Assembly: GCF_004118155.1 (NCBI RefSeq)
Contig: NZ_SAIQ01000002.1
Span: 705,910-769,909 of the forward strand
Length of the DNA: 64,000 nucleotides
Direction: 5' to 3'
Source of the DNA: Edaphocola flava
GTDB taxonomy: Bacteria > Bacteroidota > Bacteroidia > Chitinophagales > Chitinophagaceae
Position 1 is the first letter of the stretch. Each line of letters opens with the position of its first letter. Made by a program: the position numbers and the translations under genes. Below are positions 1 through 9,595 of this stretch, one piece after another. The notes under the pieces are model-generated. The model was not told the DNA's origin and searched no databases. It saw only the letters and a program-made list of their open reading frames with translations.

Positions 1-1834
1 CTTCAATCACTACGGTCAGAACATTGCCTTTCATGCTGTGCGAGGAGATGAAGCCATATTTTTGCTGACCATAGGTAACTTTAAAGTCTGCCGCATTGGG
101 ATTGGAGACTTTGTAGCCCTGTGGTACATGCACAATGATCTCCCGTTTCAGTACATGCGGGTATGCGATCGAAATAGGCAGAATACGTTTCTCCTCCCGG
201 TACATTTCCATTTGCGGACCTATAATATCGCCTAGCTTAAACAGATATTTACTGCCTGCTTTTTCGATAAGTTTATCGGCCTTGATCTCTGCTACAATCT
301 CCACAGGCTTATTGTCTGTATAGTGTTCCAGCCCTTTATTGTTGAACTGGTAGCTTAATATATCACTCTCTTCATCCGCAACAAACATCAGTGCCTTAAC
401 CAGTTCTTTTTCTTTCTCTTTAGGTACCAGGGTTACATTTTCCCTCATTCCTACAGATGAGGCACCTGTAAAGGAATGGGACATCTTGATCTGCGGAGAG
501 AGGTCTTGCTCGTTAAAGTTAACGGTAGCCACCAGAGCAGTAATGTTATCCTCTATTTTGGAGCGGGGCACCTCTCTGAATACCTGTACCGAAGAGGTAA
601 CACCACCCAGAGATACCCGCTTACAGAACAGGGCTTTATTGCCCTCTACATACGCACCCAGTGCTGGGTAGCGCATAGTGGTGGCAGTAGGTAACAGGAA
701 TTTTTTGGTTTCCGGAAAATGGAAGATGTATATATCCAGGTAGTTCCACAGCTCCATTTCCTCATCCAATTCATATTTGAACCGATTGGCGGTAATGCCC
801 GCCTCATGCTTTACCTGCAGCAGGTCAAATGCATTGGCAAACAATTTAAAGATGCCACGCTCTGTAGTCGTCTTTTTCTCAATCATATAATCAAGCCGCT
901 CATAAGCCTCATCAGTCAGCTCTTCGTTAACGACGAACTGTTCTTTGATCACTTTCTCCAACTTAATAATGCGTTGGTCTACAGGCATGTCAACCGTGAT
1001 GTTCAGCGATTTGATATATTTTTCCAGGGCCTTCTGCTCCTTCTCGGTAGGAGTGTACAATTGGGTGTAGATCCCTTTTGCTAAATCGGCCCAGGTGTTT
1101 GCCCTCTGCCCGTCATTGATATAGCTTATTTTATAGTCAATCCGTTTGGCATTAGGATCAGGATCGGCATATTTTTCATCCTTAAGCGCATCAATCTTTG
1201 CGAATGAAGCCTTGTATGTTGCTGTTTTTTCCTGCTCATCTTCCTTTAAAACTGGGGTAGGGAAGCCGTTATAGCCTTTGCAGTCAAACTTAATATGATC
1301 TGGTGTGGACAGGACAAACGATGAGGAAACGGTCGGTATGCCGAACTGAAACAGTTCTGAGCCAAACGAGTTAACGGCGCGTTTTTCTTCGTAGATAAAT
1401 TCAATCTCATCACCTACCGCAACATTTTCAAAAGCAACGTGGTATTGGGTATTGCCATATTCATCCTTAGAAGTCTTGGTGTCTGATTTTTTGATTTCAT
1501 ATACCTTACCATTTGCCTTGATCGTGCGGGCTTTCAGATCCACTATCTCTCCAGAGCGCGATGGTCCTATCACCATTTTATTAAAAGCCTCTAAACCTTT
1601 CTCGTCCTGTAGTTTGACAATGCGGTGAATAGTCCGGTACAGAAAGAAATCTTTGGTTTTACTGTCGAATTTATAATTCAGTTCCCTGGCATCTTCCATA
1701 AAAATCAGCGACTCTTGTGCAAATTCTTTAGGTACCTCATGCATGGCAGGCTTTTCGGTCCACGATAACTGAGCATAGCTAAAGGCCGGTAACAACAGGA
1801 ATGCAGATGCGCAGTGCAGCAGTATCTTCCTCAT
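1..1834 (-). CDS. Exported DUF3857-type protein lacking transglutaminase catalytic residues (3' end outside window)
   Basis: This gene runs off the left edge, so about 611 N-terminal residues are visible. It starts at an ATG with a clear signal peptide (MRKILLHC..., cleavage after SYA). The first 250 residues resemble the DUF3857 domain that precedes transglutaminase-like domains in Bacteroidota, as in the neighbour at 1854-3779. At the position of the neighbour's catalytic GDCKDK this protein reads TTERGIFKLF (about residues 322-331). The His and Asp blocks are also unrecognisable, so the fold may persist without catalysis. It begins 19 nt after the stop of the upstream gene, which implies co-transcription. 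The role is unknown; envelope or periplasmic location follows from the signal peptide. Confidence 0.8.
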   Translation of the reverse strand, partial: MRKILLHCASAFLLLPAFSYAQLSWTEKPAMHEVPKEFAQESLIFMEDARELNYKFDSKTKDFFLYRTIHRIVKLQDEKGLEAFNKMVIGPSRSGEIVDLKARTIKANGKVYEIKKSDTKTSKDEYGNTQYHVAFENVAVGDEIEFIYEEKRAVNSFGSELFQFGIPTVSSSFVLSTPDHIKFDCKGYNGFPTPVLKEDEQEKTATYKASFAKIDALKDEKYADPDPNAKRIDYKISYINDGQRANTWADLAKGIYTQLYTPTEKEQKALEKYIKSLNITVDMPVDQRIIKLEKVIKEQFVVNEELTDEAYERLDYMIEKKTTTERGIFKLFANAFDLLQVKHEAGITANRFKYELDEEMELWNYLDIYIFHFPETKKFLLPTATTMRYPALGAYVEGNKALFCKRVSLGGVTSSVQVFREVPRSKIEDNITALVATVNFNEQDLSPQIKMSHSFTGASSVGMRENVTLVPKEKEKELVKALMFVADEESDILSYQFNNKGLEHYTDNKPVEIVAEIKADKLIEKAGSKYLFKLGDIIGPQMEMYREEKRILPISIAYPHVLKREIIVHVPQGYKVSNPNAADFKVTYGQQKYGFISSHSMKGNVLTVVIE

Positions 1835-1853
1835 ATTCAGATGTGTTTTTGTT

Positions 1854-3779
1854 TTATTTGATTTTACTGAGTTCTATAGTTTCTTTATATGCTTTTTGCA
1901 AAGCGGCAATCATAAGATTATATTCCTTAAACTGACTTTCTTCAATCATCAGTTTCTCGAAGGTGAATTCACTTTTCAGGGTCAGCAATGTACCGTTTTG
2001 CTGGTAACTGACACGATAGGCACCCAGGCCTTTGAAATTGTGCTCCTCATTGTCGGGCACGTAAGATACTTTGTATCCCTTCGGAATCTCCAGCACAACC
2101 GTGTATTGCAGTGTCTGGTTGAAATCGAAATTCACCGGAGCCTTGCGTGTCTGGGTTTCAATCTTTCCGTCTGCAAAAGGCTTGAGCAGGTGCATATTGA
2201 TATAATAATCATCACCAACGTTTTTGATATAATCCTTCAATTCAAAAGAAGCATTAATGTGCAGAGACTTCTGTTTGTCTTTTTCCAGCACATAGTCAAA
2301 TGATTTTTGAGCGTACTTATTATTGCCTCTTGAGGTAATGGCCGAAAAGACTTTTTCTTTATCTTTCTCGCTCATGTACATCAGGTGTTGCTGCACTTCC
2401 CAGGCAGCATAGCCTTTAAAGTCTGAGTGTACCACACCAGTCAGCATATTATTCTCGATGCGCACATAACTGCTGTCGCGGATAATGCCACCCGAAGCAT
2501 TCTTTACCGGTATGGTTACGATCTCATAATCTGTACCATCATGCGCAATAAACGCATCTTTGCCCTGCAATGAATAGGGTACACTTCCGTACGGGGTAAC
2601 ATTGTCTGTTGCATCCAGGAATACCCATTGGCCTTCAATCTTCACCGCACCGATCATATGATTAAATGCACCGGGCATCGGAGTTTGTTTGAGCGAGTAG
2701 GGCAGGTCTCTTGTACCGATCCAGACATAACGCGCATCCAGTCCGGCTTCGCGGCACATCATCACCAATAGGCTGGACTTGTCTTTACAGTCGCCAAACT
2801 TGCGCTGGAATACGACATCGGCTTCCCTGGGCACAAATCCGCCTAAGCTGTCTTCAAAAGCGATATACCGGATGTGCTCCTGTACCCATTCAAATATAGC
2901 CCTGGCCTTGTCTTTGTCATTGGAGATGCCCGTAGTCAGTTCTTTTACCTTGGCCTTAAGATCGGTGCCTGTAGCCTGGTTTATGTTCTTTACTTTGTCA
3001 AACAGAAAGCGACCCAGATCGTCAGCATTGCTCAATACCTTTACCGGCTTGTCGCTATTGGATGCCGTATACTCCTGCACCAGGAAAAATACGTGTGGCA
3101 GGTAATAGTACACTGCCGGGGCATCGGCATAAAACTTTGCTTTAGGTACCTGTCTGCCCTCCCAGGTTATAGTGATCGTTTGCTTGTTTTCTTTTACTGT
3201 TTTTTGCAGCCATGGTGCATCCGTGCCCTTAAAGATCTCGGAGATCTTTACACTTTTGGGAAAGGTAACAGAGACTACCTGGTGCTCAGTAGGCAGATAG
3301 TTTTGCAGGAACACTTTAGACATCAGGAAGATGTCGCGGAAGTGCTGTGTATATTTTAAAGAAGTTCTATTACCCTTGGAGAGGTTGTTATAGTAAATTT
3401 CCTTTTCCTTGGTGTCATCGTAAAATACATGTCCCGAGGTGCCGGGGCTTGTTTTAATATTGGTCGTAGGGATGCTTTTAAATCCTTTTGCAGTGGGTAT
3501 AAGAGTTGCTGCTTCTAACTTACCCAATGTCGAGAAGTAGCTGTCATGTACTGTTTCTACCGACAGCGCGGCTGCCCTTGTTTCATCAATCAGCATTATC
3601 TCCTGCTCTACATCCATGCTGGCTTTTAGCGCGCCTTTTTCATAATATATGTTTACATAATGATAGTCTTTTGTGTAAACACCTGTTTCTCCGCTATATT
3701 TCTGCAACAGCTCTTCTGTCGATTGTGCAGACAGGTTACTGCTTACAGCGCATAGTAAAAGGATCAGTATTTGTTTCAT
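1854..3779 (-). CDS. Exported DUF3857 / transglutaminase-like domain protein
   Basis: The protein has 641 residues and a signal peptide (MKQILILLLCAVSSNLSA). An N-terminal DUF3857-like region (about 40-250) is followed by a transglutaminase-like core. The catalytic triad is visible: Cys331 in GDCKDK, His374 in FNHMIG and Asp389 in FLDATDN. The C-terminal third looks like the beta-rich DUF3858 region usual in this family. Such proteins are common in Bacteroidota and are thought to act in the periplasm, but their substrates are unknown. It lies in a minus-strand run between the TPR/MORN protein and a catalytically degenerate paralogue. Domain assignment is firm; function is not. Confidence 0.88.
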   Translation of the reverse strand: MKQILILLLCAVSSNLSAQSTEELLQKYSGETGVYTKDYHYVNIYYEKGALKASMDVEQEIMLIDETRAAALSVETVHDSYFSTLGKLEAATLIPTAKGFKSIPTTNIKTSPGTSGHVFYDDTKEKEIYYNNLSKGNRTSLKYTQHFRDIFLMSKVFLQNYLPTEHQVVSVTFPKSVKISEIFKGTDAPWLQKTVKENKQTITITWEGRQVPKAKFYADAPAVYYYLPHVFFLVQEYTASNSDKPVKVLSNADDLGRFLFDKVKNINQATGTDLKAKVKELTTGISNDKDKARAIFEWVQEHIRYIAFEDSLGGFVPREADVVFQRKFGDCKDKSSLLVMMCREAGLDARYVWIGTRDLPYSLKQTPMPGAFNHMIGAVKIEGQWVFLDATDNVTPYGSVPYSLQGKDAFIAHDGTDYEIVTIPVKNASGGIIRDSSYVRIENNMLTGVVHSDFKGYAAWEVQQHLMYMSEKDKEKVFSAITSRGNNKYAQKSFDYVLEKDKQKSLHINASFELKDYIKNVGDDYYINMHLLKPFADGKIETQTRKAPVNFDFNQTLQYTVVLEIPKGYKVSYVPDNEEHNFKGLGAYRVSYQQNGTLLTLKSEFTFEKLMIEESQFKEYNLMIAALQKAYKETIELSKIK

Positions 3780-3839
3780 ATGTGTATTGTTTTGCCCTGG
3801 CAGATGTAATGACTAGCCAGGGCTTATATTCCATAAAAA

Positions 3840-6800
3840 TTATTGTATGGCCAGGCCGTAATAGTAAAGCACTTCCTTCATCTTACCTGTACCATCTGTG
3901 ATCTGCATTTTACCGTGTTGCAGACCATCGATGAAATTAGTGGCAGATAAAAGATTGCCTTTCTTATCGTACTCCTTTCTCATTCCCTGCAGCATATCAT
4001 CTTTGTAGAATGATTCTTCAAGCTTCGAACCGTCTTCATTCCACCTGTTGTACAAGCCGTCGCACATTCCTTTTTTGAAGGTTCTTTCTTCGGCAAGCTT
4101 TCCATTACTGAAATAAAGTTTCTGCACACCTTCATACAAATTATTAACCCAGTTAAATTCCATTGCTTTAGCACCATCTGCATAAAACGTTTTTACTACA
4201 GCCGTACCATTAGTAATCGGAATCATGGGTGCTTTCGTATTATCCTTGTTCAGATAAGCATAACCGATAAGCAAGCCACGGTCATAGTACAGCAAGCCCG
4301 CTATTTTACCCTGTTCTCCGAAAATAATCGATTCGCCATGTCGCTCACCATTCACTGTGTTGAAGAGGTAGCGCAATTGCTCTCCGCAATAGACTTTAGT
4401 CGGGCCGCTCTGTTCATCATCTATATATTCGTTTGTTTCTGTCAGATTTCCGGCAGCATCATATCTCTTTAAAGTGCCGTTCAGATCACCTTTGTGGTAG
4501 ATTGCCGTAATCCATGGTTTACCGTTGGGGTGATATCTTTCAGATAAGCCCTCAAGTTGTCCCTGTTCAAAATTGCTGCGCTCGATAACCGTTTTATTAT
4601 CCAGGTATTTCAGGTATGGGCCATTAAAGCTGCCATACTTAACCGGCACCGTGATACGTGTATTTCCGCTTGGGTAGCGAAGTACATAAACACCTTTCCC
4701 CTTCGGGAAATCTATTCTGGGAGCCGATTTGCCTGTAGTATCGTATTGGGTTACACCCAGCAGCATGCCGTTATCGTAATACTGTATGAAATCAATTTTT
4801 TCATTATAAAAATACGATACCTCCGGACCGGATCGTTCTCCGGCATTGAAGAAATTGCTTTTCGATACTTTACCGTTTGAAAAATAGTTCTGAAGCCCGT
4901 CCTGCAACTCATTTTCATGCAGATAACCCTGGCGGGATAGTTTTGAGGCATCTGAGAAAGAGGTATATGGACCCTCGTCCACTCCATTAACGGTAGTCTT
5001 CTCATAAGCCAGTGCCCCGGTCGAATGATAATATTTACTCGTTCCGTCAATAACACCATTGGTATACGGAATCTCCGATTCTATGCCACCAAATTCCTGG
5101 TATGTTTTTACCAGTCCATGATTCTGTCCCTTTTTGTTCAGTGGTGCCGATTTTATTTTAACACCATATTCATTGTAGGTTTCCAGTAAGGTAAGGCCAT
5201 TCTTATCCGCAGCTGTATAGATTACCTTTCCTTCAAGGTTTTTGTATTCAACAGCAACCGGCGAGCCGTTATCAAAATTAACCGTTGCATATTTTACCTT
5301 GTTTTTATTGTAGCGCTCCAGCAATCCATGAAGTACGCCGTTTTTATACTGCTGGGTAAAATAGCTTTCTTTCTCATCGTAGAAGTCCTGGCACAGGCCA
5401 TTGAGTTCGCCATTAGTGTATTCATACACCATATCGGGATGCCCGCTTTTGAAAAACTTTTTATACGTCCCGTTCAACTTTCCAAGTACATACTGTGCAT
5501 CGAGTTTCAACTTACCGTTTTCATAATACTCTTTATAGATACCATCAAGTTTATTATTTCTGATAGAGTATTCTTTCTCCAGTTTGCCATTGGAGAAATA
5601 TACCTTGTAAGACCCGTCTACAGCCTTATCCGCATCAGATTTGTCATAGACCATAGTATAATGTTCCTTTCCATTCGGGTGCAGATAGGTTACTTTAAAA
5701 TTCCCGTCCTTATCTTTTACCTGAGTCGATGCTACCTGTCCATTGTACCAGTAATCGGTCCGGTCGTGGAATGAATGGTTTTGGTCATAGTTAATACTAT
5801 ACTCCATATTACCGTTGGTATAGTACTGCACGAACTGACCATTTTTGGCATTTCCGTCTGTATATGTTTCCTCCATGCGCAATTGACCATTCGGATGGTA
5901 ATATTTCCAGATACCCTCTTTTTTTGTATTGGCATTGAATTTCCCTTCTGCACGCAGCATATGGCCTTCATAGGCCTTCATATACCCTTCTTTTAATTTG
6001 GTAAACATGATGTCGGCAGGTTTGCCTTCTACGAACATACCATCAATAAGCAGGTAATTTACCTTGTCCAGCGTACGTTTTTTGTAGTTCAGTTCCCGTG
6101 TACCCAGGATCATTCTGCGATAGGGATCTAGTATATCGGTAATAGAGGCTAACTTTTGTTTTCCTCTCTTACCGTCAACATGTTTGTCTACAGATGCAAT
6201 GCCATAACCCGAAAACAGGAACAGCATATAATCATCAAAAAGCCCTTTTTCCCGGATATCCAGCAGAAAGGGTACATAGTATTGCATCACGAAGTTATTA
6301 TCCTTTTCATCATATTGCAGTTTCTCAAAGATCACCTGCATCTGGCGGATAATAGCATCATCTATTTTGCCAGACACTTTAAAATCCTTGCCCAGTGCAA
6401 GTTTAGAAGAGATCAGTTCATCAATCTCATCAAATAATTCGTGACGGTATACCGGTTTTTTGTCACGGTAATATCCCGCAGCATCATCCTTCATGGAGGC
6501 AATAGTTCCCAGTATCAGGATAGGAGAGCGTGCTTCGTCCAGATCTCCGGTACTTGATAGTGCACCTTGCATTGCGATCATGGCTTCGGTTAAGCGGCCT
6601 TGCAGGGCGTAAATCGTGCCCAGCAGGCGATGCGATTTCGGATGCATAGGATTATAGAGCAAGGCTGTCTGTAGTTGCTCTATAGCTTTGTCGTATTCCT
6701 TGTTCTGAAGGTATACCACCCCTTTTTCGTAAAAAGGTCTGTGATCGTTCGGGTAGCGTACATGTGTAGAGTCGAAATAAGCAATTGCCTTTTCTTTATT

Positions 6801-7133
6801 ACCCAGGTTAGAGTAACCTACACCAATATTGAGCAGAATCTGCCGCTCCTCCTGCGGGTAAGAGTTCAGTAATTGTTTATTTAAGGCTATTGACTTCTCA
6901 TACTGGCTATCGACCAGGTAAGAAAGTGCCAGTTCATATTGTGCAGCATAGTAATTGGTATCACCTTCCTGTATCTGTTCAAATGCCGCAATAGCTTTTT
7001 TGTACTCGCCTTCTTCGTACGCAGCAACACCGCTATTGATCAATTCTCCGGAATTGAGCAGCTTTTTCTGAGCATGGGCAGGGAACAGGGCAGCTGCAGA
7101 CAGGCAAAGCCCTGAGAGTAGGATATGTTTCAT
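3840..7133 (-). CDS. Large exported TPR plus MORN/YwqK-like repeat protein
   Basis: This is a protein of about 1,097 residues from the preferred ATG at 7133, which gives a good signal peptide (MKHILLSGLCLSAAALFPAHA). ATGs at 7151 and 7202 are also open but put a charged stretch before it. Residues 25-220 form tetratricopeptide repeats (EEGEYKKAIAAFEQI, GYSNLGNKEKAIAYF, LQNKEYDKAIEQLQ). From about residue 390 to the end there are some twenty imperfect repeats of the type YYxNGKLxxExxYxxGxLxG, the MORN_2/YwqK signature. These often mediate binding on the cell surface, but no partner is evident. Sixty bases separate it from the next gene, so it probably heads a three-gene run. Confidence 0.87.
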   Translation of the reverse strand: MKHILLSGLCLSAAALFPAHAQKKLLNSGELINSGVAAYEEGEYKKAIAAFEQIQEGDTNYYAAQYELALSYLVDSQYEKSIALNKQLLNSYPQEERQILLNIGVGYSNLGNKEKAIAYFDSTHVRYPNDHRPFYEKGVVYLQNKEYDKAIEQLQTALLYNPMHPKSHRLLGTIYALQGRLTEAMIAMQGALSSTGDLDEARSPILILGTIASMKDDAAGYYRDKKPVYRHELFDEIDELISSKLALGKDFKVSGKIDDAIIRQMQVIFEKLQYDEKDNNFVMQYYVPFLLDIREKGLFDDYMLFLFSGYGIASVDKHVDGKRGKQKLASITDILDPYRRMILGTRELNYKKRTLDKVNYLLIDGMFVEGKPADIMFTKLKEGYMKAYEGHMLRAEGKFNANTKKEGIWKYYHPNGQLRMEETYTDGNAKNGQFVQYYTNGNMEYSINYDQNHSFHDRTDYWYNGQVASTQVKDKDGNFKVTYLHPNGKEHYTMVYDKSDADKAVDGSYKVYFSNGKLEKEYSIRNNKLDGIYKEYYENGKLKLDAQYVLGKLNGTYKKFFKSGHPDMVYEYTNGELNGLCQDFYDEKESYFTQQYKNGVLHGLLERYNKNKVKYATVNFDNGSPVAVEYKNLEGKVIYTAADKNGLTLLETYNEYGVKIKSAPLNKKGQNHGLVKTYQEFGGIESEIPYTNGVIDGTSKYYHSTGALAYEKTTVNGVDEGPYTSFSDASKLSRQGYLHENELQDGLQNYFSNGKVSKSNFFNAGERSGPEVSYFYNEKIDFIQYYDNGMLLGVTQYDTTGKSAPRIDFPKGKGVYVLRYPSGNTRITVPVKYGSFNGPYLKYLDNKTVIERSNFEQGQLEGLSERYHPNGKPWITAIYHKGDLNGTLKRYDAAGNLTETNEYIDDEQSGPTKVYCGEQLRYLFNTVNGERHGESIIFGEQGKIAGLLYYDRGLLIGYAYLNKDNTKAPMIPITNGTAVVKTFYADGAKAMEFNWVNNLYEGVQKLYFSNGKLAEERTFKKGMCDGLYNRWNEDGSKLEESFYKDDMLQGMRKEYDKKGNLLSATNFIDGLQHGKMQITDGTGKMKEVLYYYGLAIQ

Positions 7134-7280
7134 GCCATATGAATGATGCATAGTAGTAAATTGTATTTTATGATAAAATGTTAAGATAATGAAAAAGTGC
7201 ATTAACCGGAGAATTTGAACACACTTTTTTAAGAAATATAGGTATGCAGAATTGTTAAATCACTTTTTGGTGAATTTATG

Positions 7281-7288
7281 TATATTTG
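7281..7288 (+). promoter_or_regulatory. Candidate -7 element TATATTTG
   Basis: The sequence matches the Bacteroidota -7 consensus TAnnTTTG and lies 28 nt before the ATG at 7317. No TTTG sits at the usual upstream spacing, so the assignment rests on this element alone. Confidence 0.45.
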
Positions 7289-7316
7289 ACTATCATTAAC
7301 CCTCTGAATTTTTTTT

Positions 7317-7679
7317 ATGAAAAAGTTTTTAATGGCTGCAGTGCTTTCCTGCGGCGCATTTGTAACGGCACAGGCCAATTCCCTGACTATTATTAACCTG
7401 ACGAGCTGTACTTTCCGTTGTGGCGTATCCTGGTACGGAGATGTGATGGCTGCACCGGGTACAACAACCATCAACTCTATTGGCCAGGATCTGGAATCGC
7501 TGAAAATGGAGTGGCTGGATGTAACTGGTACTTACCGACAATTGGTGTCTGGAATTACGCTTCCGAATACGAACAGTTTAGGTATGCCGGCACCTGCATG
7601 TCCGGTACCAAATGGTTTTATTACCCTTAGTTGGGCACAGGCTTCCTTGTCGGCCAATGCAACCATGGTGATCTTTTAA
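7317..7679 (+). CDS. Small exported protein of unknown function
   Basis: This is a 120-residue protein with a typical signal peptide (MKKFLMAAVLSCGAFVTAQA, cleavage before NSLTI). The mature part of about 100 residues is rich in Thr, Gly, Pro and aliphatic residues and contains three Cys. It looks like a small beta-sandwich exported protein, but I recognise no family. It is a single-gene unit with a candidate promoter upstream and a strong terminator hairpin 19 nt after the stop. The coding call rests on the signal peptide and tight flanking signals. Confidence 0.75.
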   Translation: MKKFLMAAVLSCGAFVTAQANSLTIINLTSCTFRCGVSWYGDVMAAPGTTTINSIGQDLESLKMEWLDVTGTYRQLVSGITLPNTNSLGMPAPACPVPNGFITLSWAQASLSANATMVIF

Positions 7680-7697
7680 AGGATATTACAATTACGA

Positions 7698-7730
7698 TAA
7701 AGCCGCACTGCCTATGGCAGCGCGGCTTTA
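7698..7730 (+). terminator. Terminator-like hairpin
   Basis: A perfect 9-bp stem (TAAAGCCGC/GCGGCTTTA) encloses a nested 5-bp stem CTGCC/GGCAG. It lies directly after the small exported gene. Confidence 0.7.
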
Positions 7731-7794
7731 TGCTTTGGGTATTGGCAAAATAACCTTTATCTCTTTAAGGGTATAAGTTACATATCAGACTTAT

Positions 7795-8436
7795 CTACGT
7801 TACCATCTCCACATGATCCCAGTCCACATCCTTATTCATCATCCATTCCAGCGCTTTGCGACGTTCATAGACAAGACCTTCATTCACCGGTGCCTCGTTT
7901 TGTTTAATGCGTTCATCTACACAGTACCAGTGTATACGATAGTAATAATCCAGCATGGTATACAGCTCGGCTTCCGTTCTTAATACAGACAAGGCCTCAA
8001 TCTTCTGGTTGGTTTCGCCTTCTTCCAGGTTAGGCAGCAGGGTAGCCATTTCATCACCGCACCATTCCTTTTCATCCAGACTGTCGATCATATTAGTGGC
8101 CCACATCAGCGCCCATAAACCCTCCAGGTACCAGCGCAGGGTATTCAACTCCACATTGCTCAGTTCTTCTTCTTTCTTTTCCAGCACAGCCTTTTCCCAT
8201 TCCGACAAATGAGCATCCAGACCCGATTGACTGATCCAGTCTTTAATGATTTTTACCGGTGCTTCGAACGAGATATTGATCAGGGCATTCATTACCGACA
8301 TCCTGCCTTTGATATCGCTCAGGGAACGCATGGCAGGTGTTTCCATCACCGGCAGCCATTCTATAAAGCGATAACCTTTGTCACGGATGCGGGCTATATT
8401 CTCTTCTTTGATGTGTATTCTTTGCGCTTCGGTCAT
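7795..8436 (-). CDS. DUF4272-type cytoplasmic protein
   Basis: The protein has 213 residues, no signal peptide and no membrane segment. The pattern matches DUF4272 as I know it: an N-terminal RIRDKGYRFIEWLPV block, a middle LRWYLEGLWALMWA block followed by an acidic stretch, and a C-terminal RRKALEWMM...DWDHV block. The function of the family is unknown. It ends 359 bp before an RDD-family gene starts on the same strand and is only 40 nt downstream of that gene's stop, so the two may be co-transcribed. Confidence 0.72.
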   Translation of the reverse strand: MTEAQRIHIKEENIARIRDKGYRFIEWLPVMETPAMRSLSDIKGRMSVMNALINISFEAPVKIIKDWISQSGLDAHLSEWEKAVLEKKEEELSNVELNTLRWYLEGLWALMWATNMIDSLDEKEWCGDEMATLLPNLEEGETNQKIEALSVLRTEAELYTMLDYYYRIHWYCVDERIKQNEAPVNEGLVYERRKALEWMMNKDVDWDHVEMVT

Positions 8437-8476
8437 TATATGTTTATTGAAATATGGTTTGGTAATTGAGGGTGTC

Positions 8477-9352
8477 TTAATTACTGTTATTGCCTATATT
8501 TTGTGCTACACTCTTAAAAGAATAATTGTCTTTATACAGGAACATTTCCTGTCCGGTAAATATTTTATCCGGGTACACTGTATTCAGTAATGTATGGGTA
8601 ACCGTACGGAGCTGCTGCAAGTGTTCATCATCTTCCAGCTCATTCTGTTTGAGCTGATGCACAATGTAAATATACTTCAGGTTGCTGCCTGTAGTTTTAT
8701 CGTAAATGCGTACCGTTGTGCTCATCTTGTCGCCCAGACTATCGGCAAACACTGCTTCCAGCGCTTTGCTGGTTTGTTCGTTATAGCTCTGCTCGATATA
8801 AGGAGCTTTTCCGATATTGCCCATAAATGTGCGGAATGGCATAGCAATGGCCAGCATAAATCCATATGCCAGTAACAGGGACAGGAGTAGTTGAGGCAGT
8901 TTCGTTCTGGATTTGGGATGCTGCGCCGGATCGTAATTGACCACCTTAGTTCCGGCAACAAGATCACCAAGTCTTCGGCCCGGATTGATTAAAGTAATGA
9001 TCACTTCTACAGGCCAGATGATGCAAAACAGGTTGCGCACAACCGTCCTCAGAGGACTGGCAATCGCACCGGTTTTATAGTGCACAATCTGCAACTTAGT
9101 TATTCTCTTCCCCGGACTTCTTCCCTGGAATACATCTTTACAAAAGTAGAAAGCAAAGCCGATAAGGGAAACGTAAAATGAAGGGCCGGAAATACCAAAT
9201 CCTGGTGTGGGATGGGCAGTATTAAAGGCCGAAAAAAAAATCATAAACACAGCCGGCAGGGTAAGGATCATCGCCGCCGCACTCATGATAAAATGGTCTA
9301 AAAGCATAGACCCGATGCGGGTTCCGGTATTGACTTTCGATTGAGTATACAT
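8477..9352 (-). CDS. RDD family membrane protein
   Basis: The protein has 291 residues. The RDD domain covers about 1-145. It shows the N-terminal RIGSMLLDHFI element, two hydrophobic segments (about 20-45 and 58-75), the FQGRSPGKRITKL loop, a third hydrophobic segment, and GRRLGDLVAGTKVV at its end. A further hydrophobic segment (about 153-172) precedes a soluble C-terminal domain of roughly 110 residues that I do not recognise. RDD proteins are multi-pass membrane proteins of mostly unknown function; some have been linked to ion transport. Confidence 0.85.
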   Translation of the reverse strand: MYTQSKVNTGTRIGSMLLDHFIMSAAAMILTLPAVFMIFFSAFNTAHPTPGFGISGPSFYVSLIGFAFYFCKDVFQGRSPGKRITKLQIVHYKTGAIASPLRTVVRNLFCIIWPVEVIITLINPGRRLGDLVAGTKVVNYDPAQHPKSRTKLPQLLLSLLLAYGFMLAIAMPFRTFMGNIGKAPYIEQSYNEQTSKALEAVFADSLGDKMSTTVRIYDKTTGSNLKYIYIVHQLKQNELEDDEHLQQLRTVTHTLLNTVYPDKIFTGQEMFLYKDNYSFKSVAQNIGNNSN

Positions 9353-9446
9353 CTGTCTGTTTATTGAATATGGTAGCCGTAAAGGATGGGCACAAAAGTA
9401 AATTTTTCTAACGATATTGAGGTATATGTGTAGTCATATAGTGCTA

Positions 9447-9477
9447 TTGTATTAATTTTTTATTTATCATATATTTG
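9447..9477 (+). promoter_or_regulatory. Candidate promoter for the T9SS cargo gene
   Basis: TTG at 9447-9449 is separated by 20 nt from a -7 element TATATTTG at 9470-9477. Transcription would begin near 9484, leaving a leader of about 110 nt. Confidence 0.55.
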
Positions 9478-9595
9478 TGAATAATGAATTGTTTCACCAG
9501 TCCGGATACAAACCAACATCATATATTTTCCGGCTACTACACCTGTTTAATAAAGATTATGCATACTTCAATCCTTATCCATCACCTTAAACACT

